Shown piece after piece: positions 42,747 through 51,920 of a stretch of DNA of 64,000 bases. The position numbers and the translations under genes were made by a program. This stretch comes from Roseateles sp049532965 (GTDB taxonomy: Bacteria; Pseudomonadota; Gammaproteobacteria; Burkholderiales; Burkholderiaceae_C): assembly GCF_049532965.1 (NCBI RefSeq), contig NZ_CP186694.1, positions 3,410,001 to 3,474,000 on the forward strand, given 5' to 3'. Within the stretch, counting starts at the first letter, position 1. The number at the start of each line of letters is the position of its first letter. The notes beneath the pieces are model-generated. The model saw nothing but the letters and a program-made list of their open reading frames with translations, was not told the origin of the DNA and ran no database searches.

Positions 42747-43952
42747 TCAGCGTGGCGAGTTGCGGATCGGGATGGTCATCTCCTCGGGCTTGATCTCTCG
42801 GACCAGCTCGGGCACGCCCCAGGCGAAGGCGGGATCGACCTTGATGCGGAAGTGGTACATCGACTGCATCGCCTGATGGTCCTGGGGCCGGAACGTCATG
42901 CGGCCCTTGGGCGTCTCGAAGCTCATGCCCTCCATCGCCTGGATGAGCCTGGAGGTGGCGGTGTCGCCGCCGGTCTTGCGCAGCGCCTCGACGATCGCGA
43001 TCGCCGCGCTCATGCCTCCCGCGGTGAAGAAGTCGGGCGGCGACTGGAAGCGCTTGTAGTGGTTGGCCACCAGCCACTCGTTGACCGGGTTCTTCGGAAT
43101 GCCGAAGTAGTAGTAGGTCGCGCCCTCCATGCCGGGCAGCGCCTTGTAGGCGGCCATCGCGGGCAGGATGTTGCCGCCGGTGGCGATCTCGATCCCGTAC
43201 CGCTTGAGATCGAGGTCGGCGATCTTGAACGGATTGCCGGCCCCGGCCCAGATGATGAAGATGACCTTGCGGCCGGGCTGGTCCTTCAGCTTGTCGATGA
43301 GCCGCTGCGCGCCGGCAGTGAAGTCGGTGGTGTTGGTGGGAAGGTATTCCTCATGGACCACCCTGGCTTTCTTGATCGCGTCCTTGAACGCTTTCACGCC
43401 GTCGCGGCCGAAGGCGTAGTCCTGGGCGAGCGTCGCGATCGTGGTACCGGGCCGGTCCAGCGCGACCGCGTTGGAGATCGCGTCCTGGGAGCTGTTGCGC
43501 CCGGTCCGGAAGATGTACTTGTTCCACTTGTCACCCGTGATGGAGTCGGCGACAGCGGGCTCGACGAGCAGGATCTTCTTGTACTCCTCGGCGACCGGCA
43601 GCATCGCGAGCGCCACGCCGGACGAGGACGGCCCGACCGCGATGTCCGCCTTGTCGTCGCCGTAGGCCGCCGCCAGCTGGCTCTTGCCGACGTCGGGCTT
43701 GCCCTGGTCGTCCTTCTCGATGACGACCAGCTTGCGGCCCGCGACGGCCATCGTGCCGCCGGTGGCGTAGTCCAGGCCCATGAGGAAACCGGTCTGCGTC
43801 TGCTTGCCATAGGCTTCCAGCGGCCCGGTGCGGCTGTAGACGTGGGCGATGCGGATGTCCTTGCCCTGCGCGAAGGCGGGCAGGCTTGCGCCGAAGGCGG
43901 CGGACAACGCCAGCGCCGCGCCGGTCACGGCGCGGAGGAAACCAGGGGTCAT
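42747..43952 (-). CDS. Periplasmic binding protein of the Liv-type transporter
   Basis: 401 residues from ATG 43952 (MTPGFLRAVTG). Signal peptide about 1-28 (LSAAFGASLPAFA). The mature part is a type I periplasmic binding protein of the Leu/Ile/Val family: IRIAHVYSRTGPLEAYGKQTQTGFLMG, DKADIAVGPSSSGVALAMLPVAEEYKK and RTGRNSSQDAISNAV. It is the first gene of the seven-gene unit. Its class is known for amides, aromatic acids and short hydroxy acids as well as amino acids; with phaZ as the next gene, 3-hydroxybutyrate or its short oligomers are plausible ligands. That is inference. Confidence 0.88.
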   Translation of the reverse strand: MTPGFLRAVTGAALALSAAFGASLPAFAQGKDIRIAHVYSRTGPLEAYGKQTQTGFLMGLDYATGGTMAVAGRKLVVIEKDDQGKPDVGKSQLAAAYGDDKADIAVGPSSSGVALAMLPVAEEYKKILLVEPAVADSITGDKWNKYIFRTGRNSSQDAISNAVALDRPGTTIATLAQDYAFGRDGVKAFKDAIKKARVVHEEYLPTNTTDFTAGAQRLIDKLKDQPGRKVIFIIWAGAGNPFKIADLDLKRYGIEIATGGNILPAMAAYKALPGMEGATYYYFGIPKNPVNEWLVANHYKRFQSPPDFFTAGGMSAAIAIVEALRKTGGDTATSRLIQAMEGMSFETPKGRMTFRPQDHQAMQSMYHFRIKVDPAFAWGVPELVREIKPEEMTIPIRNSPR

Positions 43953-44079
43953 GGGTCTTGTCTCCGGTGAGGCGGACCGGTCGTGCGCCGGTCTCGGGGC
44001 TCTCCTTCGCAAGGCCCGTGCCGTCCGGGTTAACCCGTGAGCCGGGCCCCGGCCGCCATGCGCCGCACCGGAAACAGCG

Positions 44080-44110
44080 ACGCCGCTGTCCGGCTTCCAG
44101 ACAGCGGCGT
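44080..44110. terminator. Strong inverted repeat downstream of the chemoreceptor gene
   Basis: ACGCCGCTGTC and GACAGCGGCGT form a perfect 11-pair stem with a nine-base loop. It lies between the end of the chemoreceptor gene and the binding-protein gene, both on the minus strand. No T-tract, so it is a terminator or an RNA-processing hairpin. The half-motif GTCCGG-x-x-TCCAG recurs twice nearby (about 44129 and 44160). Confidence 0.5.
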
Positions 44111-44225
44111 GCAAGGACAAGCGAAAGGTGTCCGGATTCCAGTCACCGTGCGGCGGCGGTGTCCGGCGTCCAGACAGCGCGAGGGCCCCGGCCTGCCGGG
44201 GCCTCACGTGCCGCTCAGGTGCCGA

Positions 44226-45899
44226 TCAGGTCCGGAAGGTCGCGACCTGGTCGTTGAGCAGGCGCGCCTGCTGCTGCAGCGATTCGGCCGCGGCGGCGGT
44301 CTGCTCGACCAGGGCCGCGTTCTGCTGCGTCATGTCGTCGAGGTGCGCGACCGCCTGGTTGATCTGCGCCAGACCGCCCGACTGGCCGGCGCTGGCTTCG
44401 CTGATCTCGGCCACCGTGCCGCTGACCTGCTGCACCGACTGCAGGATCTGGCCCATCGCCTCGCCCGCACGGCCCACCTGCGCGCTGCCGGCGTCGACGC
44501 GCGACACGGAATCATTGATCAACGCCTTGATCTCCTTGGCCGCGTTGGCGCTACGCTGCGCGAGCGCACGAACCTCGCTGGCGACCACCGCGAAGCCGCG
44601 GCCCTGTTCACCAGCGCGCGCCGCCTCGACGGCGGCGTTCAGCGCCAGGATATTGGTCTGGAACGCCACGCCATCGATGACCGAGATGATGTCGGCAATC
44701 TTGCGGCTCGCCCCGGCGATGCCGTCCATGGTCTGCACGACCTCGCCCATCACGTCGGCGCCGAGGCGCGCGCGGTCCGCGGCGCCCACGGCGAGCTGAT
44801 TGGTCTGATGCGCCGCCTGCGCGGAGTTGGTGACCTGCTGGGTGAGCTCCTGCATCGACGCCGCCGTCTGCTGCAGGCTGGACGCCGCCTGCTCGCTGCG
44901 CTGCGAGAGGTCCTGGCTGCCCATCGCCACTTCGCGGGAGGCATGCTGGATCGAGTCGGTGGCCTCGCGGATCGCCCGCACCAGGCCGCTCAAACGCGTC
45001 TGCATCGCGGCGACCTGCGTCAGCACTTCACCGATCTCGTCGTTGCCGGTCTGCTTGCCGTCGACGACCTGGGCGCGCAAGTCGCCATTGGCCACCGCCT
45101 CCACCACTTCGCGCATCTGGCCGAGGCGGCGCTTGAGGCCGCGCGCGAACCACTCGACCGCCACCAGCGCGGCGATGCCCACGGCGACCACCAGCGACAG
45201 CGCCACCGTGGCATCGCGGCGCGCGATCGCGGACACATCATCAATGTAGACACCCGAGCCGATCACCCAGCCCCAAGGCTTGAAGCCCGCGACATAGGAA
45301 CGCTTGGGCTCCGGATCCTTGGCACCCGGCTTGGGCCACAGGTAATCCACATAGCCGCTGCCGCTGGCCTTGACGGTGTCGACAAAGGCGACGAACAGCT
45401 TCAGCCCGTTCGGGTCCTTGTTGCCCGACAGGTCCTTGTCGTTAAGCTCCGGCTTGATCGGGTGCATGACCATCTTCGGGGTCATGTCGTTGATCCACAG
45501 GTACTCGCTGCCGGAATAGCGGATCTTGCCGATCTCCGCCGCCGCCTGCTTGCGCGCCTCCGCATCGGTGAGGCCGCCGGCGCCGACGCGGTCGTGGTAG
45601 CGCTTGGCGATCTGCTCGGCGTTCTTCACCTGCTCGACCGTCGTGATCATCTTCACGTCCAGCAGGCTCATCGCCGAACGGTGGCTCAGCCACATCACCA
45701 GCACCACGAAGCCGATGACCGCCGCCAGCACGGCGACACGCAGCTTGGTCGCCAGGGTCCAGGAACGGCGACCGCGGACTGGTGATGCGGTGGATGACGA
45801 GGACGCCGAGGAGGATGTCGAGGAGGAGAAGGACGACCCGGCGTTCGGTGTGCCGGTGGCGCCGGCATAGCCGCCAGCGGTCGTGGTGAGCGTGTTCAT
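44226..45899 (-). CDS. Methyl-accepting chemotaxis protein with sCache domain
   Basis: 557 residues from ATG 45899, with AGGAGA five bases upstream. It has a Ser-rich cytoplasmic N-terminus (about 25-40) unusual for a chemoreceptor, TM1 about 55-75, a periplasmic single-Cache domain of ~130 residues (YLWINDMTPKMVMHPIKPELNDKDLSG and GWVIGSGVYIDD), TM2, HAMP, and a signalling domain with the hairpin tip EVRALAQRSANAAKEIKALI. No C-terminal CheR tether. sCache_2 receptors often sense small organic acids. It lies beside the polyester operon, so sensing of hydroxy acids is possible but unproven. Confidence 0.92.
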   Translation of the reverse strand: MNTLTTTAGGYAGATGTPNAGSSFSSSTSSSASSSSTASPVRGRRSWTLATKLRVAVLAAVIGFVVLVMWLSHRSAMSLLDVKMITTVEQVKNAEQIAKRYHDRVGAGGLTDAEARKQAAAEIGKIRYSGSEYLWINDMTPKMVMHPIKPELNDKDLSGNKDPNGLKLFVAFVDTVKASGSGYVDYLWPKPGAKDPEPKRSYVAGFKPWGWVIGSGVYIDDVSAIARRDATVALSLVVAVGIAALVAVEWFARGLKRRLGQMREVVEAVANGDLRAQVVDGKQTGNDEIGEVLTQVAAMQTRLSGLVRAIREATDSIQHASREVAMGSQDLSQRSEQAASSLQQTAASMQELTQQVTNSAQAAHQTNQLAVGAADRARLGADVMGEVVQTMDGIAGASRKIADIISVIDGVAFQTNILALNAAVEAARAGEQGRGFAVVASEVRALAQRSANAAKEIKALINDSVSRVDAGSAQVGRAGEAMGQILQSVQQVSGTVAEISEASAGQSGGLAQINQAVAHLDDMTQQNAALVEQTAAAAESLQQQARLLNDQVATFRT

Positions 45900-46064
45900 G
45901 AGGTCTCCTGGAACAGCCCCAAACTGCACGGGGCCGCATCGTGGTCACGGTCTGCCGAATATGCGCACGCGCCCTCCGCTCGGGCAACCCCCGGAACCCT
46001 CGATCAGACCCTTGAACACCCGCCTTTCGTGACGATGTGGACCGGCCATGCGGTGACAACGCAA

Positions 46065-47672
46065 TCAATGCCCGCTTGAAGCCAGTTCCGGGTACTTCGC
46101 CAGCTTCTCATACAGCGTGGCACGGGAAATCGCCAGCAGCCGCGCGGCAGCCACGCGGTTGCCGTTGGTGCGGCGCAAGGCCTGCGCAATGGCAGTGCGC
46201 TCGAGCTCGGCCTTGCGGGCGGGGAGCGTTGTGGGCGGCGGTGCGGGCGGCATCGTGGGTGGTGTGGCGGGAGAAGCCGGGGACGAGGGACCGAGCACAC
46301 GCTGCGGAGGCCGGTGCCCCCCCTCGCTCTCGCTCCTGCGCATGCTCGGAAGTTCGCTCGGGGGGGCACCGGCCTCCGCAGCGTCCGCGTCGCTCGTGGT
46401 GATCGACTTTGGGGGCGCGGGGGGCAGGGTGTCGCTCGAGGGATGCAGGACGAAGTGGACGGGAGCCAGTTCGTCGTCGTCACTCATCAGGAAGGCCTGC
46501 TCCAGCACGTTGCGAAGCTCACGGACATTGCCAGGCCAAGGGCGGGCCTCGAGCGCGCGCAGCGCCGCCGCACCAACCGCCTTCGGCGGCAGGCCTCCAC
46601 GGCGCGCAATGTCCTCGAGCAACACCTCGACCAGCGATTCAATGTCCTCCGGACGCTCGCGCAGCGCGGGCAGGCGGATCGGCAACACATTGAGCCGGTA
46701 GAACAGGTCGGCACGGAACTCGCTCCGCCGCACCATCTCCCCCAGGTCCCGGCTGGTCGCCGCGATGACGCGCACATCCACCTTCACCACCTCGTTGCTG
46801 CCCAGCGGCTCCAGCTCCTGCTCCTGCAGCACGCGCAGCAACTTCGCCTGCAACGCCAGCGGCATGTCACCGATCTCGTCCAGGAACAGCGTGCCACCAT
46901 CGGCCAGCTTGAACTTGCCGTCCCGACCCTTGCGGTCAGCACCGGTGTAGGCGCCCGGCGCTACGCCGAAGAACTCGGCCTCCAGCAGCGTCTCCGGCAC
47001 CGCGGCAATGTTGATCGACACCAGCGGCTTGGCCGCGCGCCGCGACGCGGCGTGGATGGCATGCGCCAGCAGCTCCTTGCCCGTGCCGGTCTCGCCCAGC
47101 AGCAGCACCGTCGCATCCGCCTGCGCGACGCGGCGCGCCTGGCGCTTGACCTCGGTCGCAGCGGCGCTCGATCCGACGAAGTCAATGATCCGGTGCTTGG
47201 GCCGCCGGTTGCGCGACTGCTCGGCCGCCAGTTGCCGGCGCGTCTCGTCGAGCTCCGCCTGCAGGCACGCGAACTTCGTCATCAGCGGCTGCATCGTCGT
47301 CTCGGGATGATCCAGCAGCACCATGCCCATCGCGCCGATCACCTCGCCGCCCGGCCCGCGCAACGGCAGCCGGCTGACCAGGAAAGTGCCCGCCTTGTTG
47401 GTCAGCAGGTCCACCAGGATCGGCTGGCCGGTGTCGATCACCTGCGCCATCAACGTGTTGGGCACCACCTCCTCCACGCGGCGGCCGACGAACTCGGTCT
47501 CGTCCTTGCATCCGAGCGCCGGCAGGAAGCGCTTGTAGCCCTCGCTGATCCAGACGACGACGTGGTCGCGGTTGACCACCATCGCGCCCTGCGCCGTGCT
47601 GGCCAGCACGTCGAACATCGACTGCGCGGCCAGCCGCAGCACCGCGTCGGCCTCTTGCGGAATGTCGCTCAT
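46065..47672 (-). CDS. Sigma-54-dependent transcriptional activator with PAS domain
   Basis: 535 residues: PAS sensor (about 15-125), AAA+ domain with Walker A GETGTGKE (193-200), the sigma-54 contact loop GAYTGAD (240-246, Tyr in place of the usual Phe) and Walker B TLFLDEIGD, then a Fis-type HTH (about 490-527, NGNRVAAARLLAISRATLYEKL). The linker between AAA+ and HTH (about 411-485) is unusually long and Pro/Ser-rich; it contains a 23-base perfect inverted repeat (46301-46382). The gene is divergent from the malonate operon and is its most likely regulator, with the PAS domain sensing a metabolite. No -24/-12 element could be assigned by eye in the 239-base gap. Confidence 0.92.
   Translation of the reverse strand: MSDIPQEADAVLRLAAQSMFDVLASTAQGAMVVNRDHVVVWISEGYKRFLPALGCKDETEFVGRRVEEVVPNTLMAQVIDTGQPILVDLLTNKAGTFLVSRLPLRGPGGEVIGAMGMVLLDHPETTMQPLMTKFACLQAELDETRRQLAAEQSRNRRPKHRIIDFVGSSAAATEVKRQARRVAQADATVLLLGETGTGKELLAHAIHAASRRAAKPLVSINIAAVPETLLEAEFFGVAPGAYTGADRKGRDGKFKLADGGTLFLDEIGDMPLALQAKLLRVLQEQELEPLGSNEVVKVDVRVIAATSRDLGEMVRRSEFRADLFYRLNVLPIRLPALRERPEDIESLVEVLLEDIARRGGLPPKAVGAAALRALEARPWPGNVRELRNVLEQAFLMSDDDELAPVHFVLHPSSDTLPPAPPKSITTSDADAAEAGAPPSELPSMRRSESEGGHRPPQRVLGPSSPASPATPPTMPPAPPPTTLPARKAELERTAIAQALRRTNGNRVAAARLLAISRATLYEKLAKYPELASSGH
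46301..46382. repeat. Palindromic element inside the sigma-54 activator gene
   Basis: Arms of 23 bases (46301-46323 and 46360-46382) are perfectly inverted around a 36-base centre. The element is translated in frame into the linker (AEAGAPPSE ... EGGHRPPQRV). Its looks are those of a REP-like or other palindromic insertion tolerated in a flexible linker. Confidence 0.85.
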
Positions 47673-47911
47673 GGCTTGTCTCCTGGACGGACGGCCCGGC
47701 CGCCCGCGTGGGGGTCCGGGTCGAGCGGCCGTCGTGCGGCGCCGCCTCGGATCTGGTGCCGGCCAATGTAGCAGCCGCGCCCCGCCGTGAAATGCTTGGC
47801 GGCCGGTCGGTGTCCCTGGAACTTTCCCGGGCCGTCCCCAGGGATTCCCCGGGGATCTCCCGGGTCCCAGGGCAGTCCACGCGCGGGTCGATCCGGCTAT
47901 AAACCGCCCTC
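47673..47911. promoter_or_regulatory. Divergent control region, sigma-54 activator and malonate operon
   Basis: 239 bases. Near 47825-47875 several short GC palindromes follow one another (TCCCGGG, CCCCGGGG, TCCCGGG), which could be operator half-sites. A TATAAA-like CTATAAAC lies about 14-20 bases before the ATG at 47912. No -24/-12 sequence stands out. Confidence 0.35.
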
Positions 47912-49189
47912 ATGGCCATCGTGGATTCATGGGCGTCGGCGCGCGCTGCGAAGCAGGTGCTGACGCTGGCGCACAAGCTGCTGTCGGAACGGGGACAGGC
48001 GAACAGCCTGGGCCTGGCCCATGACGTCGCGGGTCGGATGGCCGCGTTGACGCCGGAGGCCTGGCCGACGGTGTTCGACCGACTCGCCGCCGACTTCAAT
48101 CCCGACCCCGCCGCGGTGCTGCGCGCCGCGCAGGCCTATGCCGACGCGCCGGGCACCGAGACCTTGCGCGCGCTGACCGAGGCGAGCGAGCCGCCGCGGC
48201 AGGAGCTGTTCCGGCGCCTGAACCGATCCCCGGGCGGCACGGCCACGCTGGTGCGGATGCGGCGCCGGCTGCTCGACGGCCTGAAGTCGCATCCCGACTG
48301 GCGCATGGTCGATGCCGACCTGCATCACCTGCTGTCGTCATGGTTCAACCCGGGCTTCCTGGAGATGCGCCAGGTCGACTGGAACTCCCCGGCGCAATTG
48401 CTGGAGCAGATCATTCATCACGAGGCGGTCCACGCGATCGATGGCTGGGAGGACCTGCGCCGCCGCCTGCTGCCGGACCGGCGCCTGTTCGCGTTCTTCC
48501 ATCCGCAGTTGCCCAGCGAGCCGCTGATCTTCGTCGAGGTGGCGCTGCTGCCCGAGATGCCGGCCTCGATCGCGCCGCTGATCGAGAAGCGCGCGGAGCC
48601 GATGCCGCCGGCGAGCTACAAGACCGCCGTGTTCTACTCGATCAGCAATTGCGAGCCGGGACTGCGCGGCGTGTCGTTGGGCAACTTCCTGATCAAGCGG
48701 GTGGCCGAGCACCTGCGCCGTGAACTGCCACGCCTGAAGCTGTTCTGCACGCTGTCGCCGATTCCCGGCTTCGCAGCCTGGCTGCAGGCGGTGCGGGCGC
48801 TGGACGACTTGTCCCACCTCAAGCGCGCGCAGCGCGATCGCGCGATGGAGGCGCTCGATCGCGTACGGCATCACACGCCGGCAGCGCTCGCCACGCCGGG
48901 CGCGCTGGAGGACGAGGCCTTGCAGGACGACCTGCGCCGGCTCGCCGCCGTCTACCTGATCGGACAGACGCCCTTGCCCGGCGGCGATCCGGTCGCGCGC
49001 TTCCACCTCGACAACGGCGCACGGCTCGAGCGGCTCAACATCGGCGGGGACCGCTCGCCCAAGGGACTCAGGCAGTCGCACGGCCTGATGGTCAATTACC
49101 TGTACGACCTCGACCGCATCGAGGAACACCACGAAGCCTTCATCCAGGGCGACATCGCGACCTCGCGCGCCGTCGCCGGATTACTCTGA
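47912..49189 (+). CDS. matA: Malonyl-CoA decarboxylase
   Basis: 425 residues, close to bacterial MatA. The enzyme turns malonyl-CoA into acetyl-CoA and CO2. Family segments: the helical N-terminus (LAADFNPDPAAVLRAAQAYADAP), HHEAVHAIDGWEDLRRRL, FFHPQLPSEPLIFVEVAL, and the GNAT-like catalytic part FYSISNCEPGLRGVSLGNFLIK with the Ser, and QSHGLMVNYLYDL with the essential His. First gene of the malonate operon, followed by a Bug-type binding protein and malonyl-CoA synthetase. Confidence 0.94.
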   Translation: MAIVDSWASARAAKQVLTLAHKLLSERGQANSLGLAHDVAGRMAALTPEAWPTVFDRLAADFNPDPAAVLRAAQAYADAPGTETLRALTEASEPPRQELFRRLNRSPGGTATLVRMRRRLLDGLKSHPDWRMVDADLHHLLSSWFNPGFLEMRQVDWNSPAQLLEQIIHHEAVHAIDGWEDLRRRLLPDRRLFAFFHPQLPSEPLIFVEVALLPEMPASIAPLIEKRAEPMPPASYKTAVFYSISNCEPGLRGVSLGNFLIKRVAEHLRRELPRLKLFCTLSPIPGFAAWLQAVRALDDLSHLKRAQRDRAMEALDRVRHHTPAALATPGALEDEALQDDLRRLAAVYLIGQTPLPGGDPVARFHLDNGARLERLNIGGDRSPKGLRQSHGLMVNYLYDLDRIEEHHEAFIQGDIATSRAVAGLL

Positions 49190-49253
49190 CCGCGCCACGA
49201 ACCCTTCACCTGTCCAACAACGACACCGCCCACCCGGCCTGAGGAGACCCCGC

Positions 49254-50273
49254 ATGAATCCGTCCATCACCCGCCGCCGCCTGCTGGGCGCCGCCACCCT
49301 TCCCTCGCTCGCCGCGATCGGTGCCATCGGCACCGGCCTCGGACTTGCCCCCGCGGCGCAGGCGCAGAGCGGCGGCTGGCCGTCCAAGCCGGTGACCATC
49401 GTCGTGCCCTTCCCGGCCGGCGGCGGCACCGATGCCTTCGCGCGGCCGCTCACCGCGGTGCTGACGAAGCAGACGGGCAAGCAGTTCCTCGTCGACAACA
49501 AGGGTGGCGCCGGCGGCACCGTCGGCGCCACGCTGGCGTCGAAGGCCGCGCCGGATGGCTACACCTTCTTCATGGGCGCCGTCCACCACGCGATCGCGCC
49601 GGCGATGTACCCGAAGCTCGAGTACAAGCTGGAAGAGGACTTCATCCCCGTCGGACTGATCTCCAGCGTGCCGCAGGTGATCGTCGTGAATCCGTCCAAG
49701 GTGCAGGTCAGTGACGTGAAGGGCCTGCTCGACCTGCTGAAGAAGAACCCCGGCAAGCTGAACTACGGCTCCGCCGGCAACGGCACCTCGCACCACCTGG
49801 CGGGCGAGCTCTTCAAGCTCCAGACCCAGACCTTCATCACCCACATCCCGTACCGCGGTGCCGGCCCCGCGCTGCAGGACCTGATGGCGGGCCAGGTGGA
49901 CCTGATGTTCGATGGCCTGGGATCGTCGGCGGCGCACCTGCGCGGCGGCCGCATCAAGGCGCTGGCCGTGGCCTCGGCCAAGCGGGCGCCCGGCTTCCCG
50001 GACATCCCCAGCGCCGTGGAGGCGGGCATCCCGCAGTACCAGGTGGCAACGTGGTACGGCCTCTGGGCGCCCAAGGGCACGCCGAAGGAGGTCATCACCG
50101 CGATGCAGGCGGAACTGCGCAAGGCCTTCGCGACCGACGAGATCAAGAGCGCCTGGACCGCCCTCGGCACCGACACCCCCAACCTGTATGGCGACGCCTT
50201 CGGCAAGTTCGTGCACGGCGAGGTCCTGCGCTGGGCCGACGTGGTCAAGCGCAGCGGTGCGAAACTGGACTGA
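49254..50273 (+). CDS. Bug-family (TctC-like) solute-binding protein
   Basis: 339 residues with an RRRLLGAA twin-arginine-like signal (cleavage near AQAQS, residue 38). Mature part: KPVTIVVPFPAGGGTDAFARPL, the ligand-binding beta-alpha signature of the family, then YGSAGNGTSHHLAGELFK and THIPYRGAGPALQDLMAGQVDLMFDG. Bug proteins bind carboxylates; given matA upstream and matB downstream, malonate is the likely ligand. No TctA/TctB membrane genes are present, so it either uses a distant transporter or delivers to another permease. Confidence 0.92.
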   Translation: MNPSITRRRLLGAATLPSLAAIGAIGTGLGLAPAAQAQSGGWPSKPVTIVVPFPAGGGTDAFARPLTAVLTKQTGKQFLVDNKGGAGGTVGATLASKAAPDGYTFFMGAVHHAIAPAMYPKLEYKLEEDFIPVGLISSVPQVIVVNPSKVQVSDVKGLLDLLKKNPGKLNYGSAGNGTSHHLAGELFKLQTQTFITHIPYRGAGPALQDLMAGQVDLMFDGLGSSAAHLRGGRIKALAVASAKRAPGFPDIPSAVEAGIPQYQVATWYGLWAPKGTPKEVITAMQAELRKAFATDEIKSAWTALGTDTPNLYGDAFGKFVHGEVLRWADVVKRSGAKLD

Positions 50274-50291
50274 TCTCCGACCCCCGAGCCC

Positions 50292-51920
50292 ATGAACGCC
50301 TCCTCGTTCCCGCCTTCGCTTCCGCCTTCGACCCAGCCATCGACCGTACCCTCGACCGTGTCCTCGACGCCTGTTCCCAACGCCAACCTGTTCGCCGCGC
50401 TGCGCGCGAATTTCTCCGACGACCTCGACACCTGCGCGATCGAGCTGGCTGACGGCCCCGATGTCGGGCGGGGCTACAGCTGGCGCGACATCGACCGCGC
50501 CACGGCGATGATCGCCAACCTGCTGGAGTCGCTCGAGCTGCCCGCGGGCAGCCGCGTCGCGGTGCAGACGGAGAAGAGCGTCGAATCGCTGCTGCTGTAC
50601 CTGGCGGTGCTGCGTGCCGGCTATGTCTACCTGCCGCTGAACACCGCCTACCAGGCGGCCGAGCTGGCGTACTTCATCGGCAATGCGGAGCCGGCGGTGG
50701 TCGTCTGCGCCGGCAAGAACTTCGGCTGGATCAGCAAGCTCGCGTTCCAGGCAAAGGTGCCGTGGGTGTTCACGCTCAACGAGGACCGCAGCGGCACGCT
50801 GCTCGACCGCGCGGTGCAGATGCCCGACACGCACCAGCCCGCGCGGAAGGCGCCGGACGACCTGGCCGCGATCCTCTATACCAGCGGCACCACCGGCCGC
50901 AGCAAGGGCGCGATGCTGAGCCACGGCAACCTGCTGTCCAACGCCGAGGTGCTCAAGCATTACTGGGGTTGGCGGCCGGACGACGTGCTGATCCATGCGC
51001 TGCCGATCTTCCATGTGCATGGGCTCTTCGTCGCCTCGCATGGCGCGCTGCTGGCCGGAGCGCGGATGCTCTGGTTCAACAGGTTCGACCCCCGCGCCGT
51101 CATCGCGCGCCTGCCTGATGCGACGCTCTTCATGGGCGTGCCGACGCTGTACGTCCGGATGCTGGAGCAGGCAACGCTGACGCAGGACCAGTGCGCGCGG
51201 ATGCGGCTGTTCATCAGCGGCTCCGCGCCTCTGCTGATCGAGACCTTCACCGAATGGCAGCGCCGCACGGGCCACACGATCCTGGAGCGCTACGGCATGA
51301 GCGAAACGGTCATGCTGACCTCCAACCCGTACAAGACGGAGGACGGCGAGCGCCGCGGCGGTACGGTGGGCTTCCCGCTGCCGGGCGTGGGGCTGCGGGT
51401 GGTCGACGACGCGGGCGCGCCCTGCCCCAGCACCGGGGATGGCGAGATCGGCCACATCCAGGTGCGGGGACCCAACGTCTTCGCCGGTTACTGGCGCATG
51501 CCGGAGAAGACGAAGGAGGAATTCACCGCCGACGGCTGGTTCAAGACCGGCGATGTCGGGCGGCGCGACGACCGCGGCTACGTCACGATCGTCGGCCGCA
51601 GCAAGGACCTGATCATCACCGGCGGCTACAACGTCTACCCGGCGGAGGTCGAGGGCTGGCTCAACGAGTTGCCGGGCGTTGCCGAATCAGCGGTGATCGG
51701 CGTGCCGCACCCGGATTTCGGCGAAGGCGTGATCGCGGTCGTGGTGCCGCGCCAAGGCGCCGCGCTGGAGGGCGCGACGCTGGTCGCGGCGCTGAAGGAC
51801 CGCATCGCGGGCTTCAAAGTGCCGAAGCGGGTGTTCGTCGTGCCGGAGTTGCCGAGGAACGCGATGGGCAAGGTGCAGAAGAACCTGTTGCGGGAGCAGC
51901 ACCGTGCGCTGTTTGAATGA
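50292..51920 (+). CDS. matB: Malonyl-CoA synthetase
   Basis: 542 residues, an AMP-forming acyl-CoA synthetase that activates malonate to malonyl-CoA. ATP-binding motif LYTSGTTGRSKGAML, malonate-specific surroundings such as HALPIFHVHGLFVA and YGMSETVMLTSNPY, motif GDGEIGHIQVRGPNVFAGYW, hinge GWFKTGDVGRRDDRGY and catalytic Lys in PRNAMGKVQKN. An N-terminal Ser/Pro/Thr-rich tail of ~30 residues (SSFPPSLPPSTQPSTVPST) is not part of the fold. With matA it converts malonate to acetyl-CoA. Confidence 0.94.
   Translation: MNASSFPPSLPPSTQPSTVPSTVSSTPVPNANLFAALRANFSDDLDTCAIELADGPDVGRGYSWRDIDRATAMIANLLESLELPAGSRVAVQTEKSVESLLLYLAVLRAGYVYLPLNTAYQAAELAYFIGNAEPAVVVCAGKNFGWISKLAFQAKVPWVFTLNEDRSGTLLDRAVQMPDTHQPARKAPDDLAAILYTSGTTGRSKGAMLSHGNLLSNAEVLKHYWGWRPDDVLIHALPIFHVHGLFVASHGALLAGARMLWFNRFDPRAVIARLPDATLFMGVPTLYVRMLEQATLTQDQCARMRLFISGSAPLLIETFTEWQRRTGHTILERYGMSETVMLTSNPYKTEDGERRGGTVGFPLPGVGLRVVDDAGAPCPSTGDGEIGHIQVRGPNVFAGYWRMPEKTKEEFTADGWFKTGDVGRRDDRGYVTIVGRSKDLIITGGYNVYPAEVEGWLNELPGVAESAVIGVPHPDFGEGVIAVVVPRQGAALEGATLVAALKDRIAGFKVPKRVFVVPELPRNAMGKVQKNLLREQHRALFE

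Noticed and set aside
47673..47911. Sigma-54 (-24/-12) promoter for the malonate operon
   Set aside because: TGGTGCCGGCC and TGGCGGCC were considered, but neither has the GC dinucleotide at the correct distance.
49206..51455. Minus-strand 749-codon open frame
   Set aside because: Antisense shadow of the Bug-type protein and matB, which both have complete family signatures on the plus strand.
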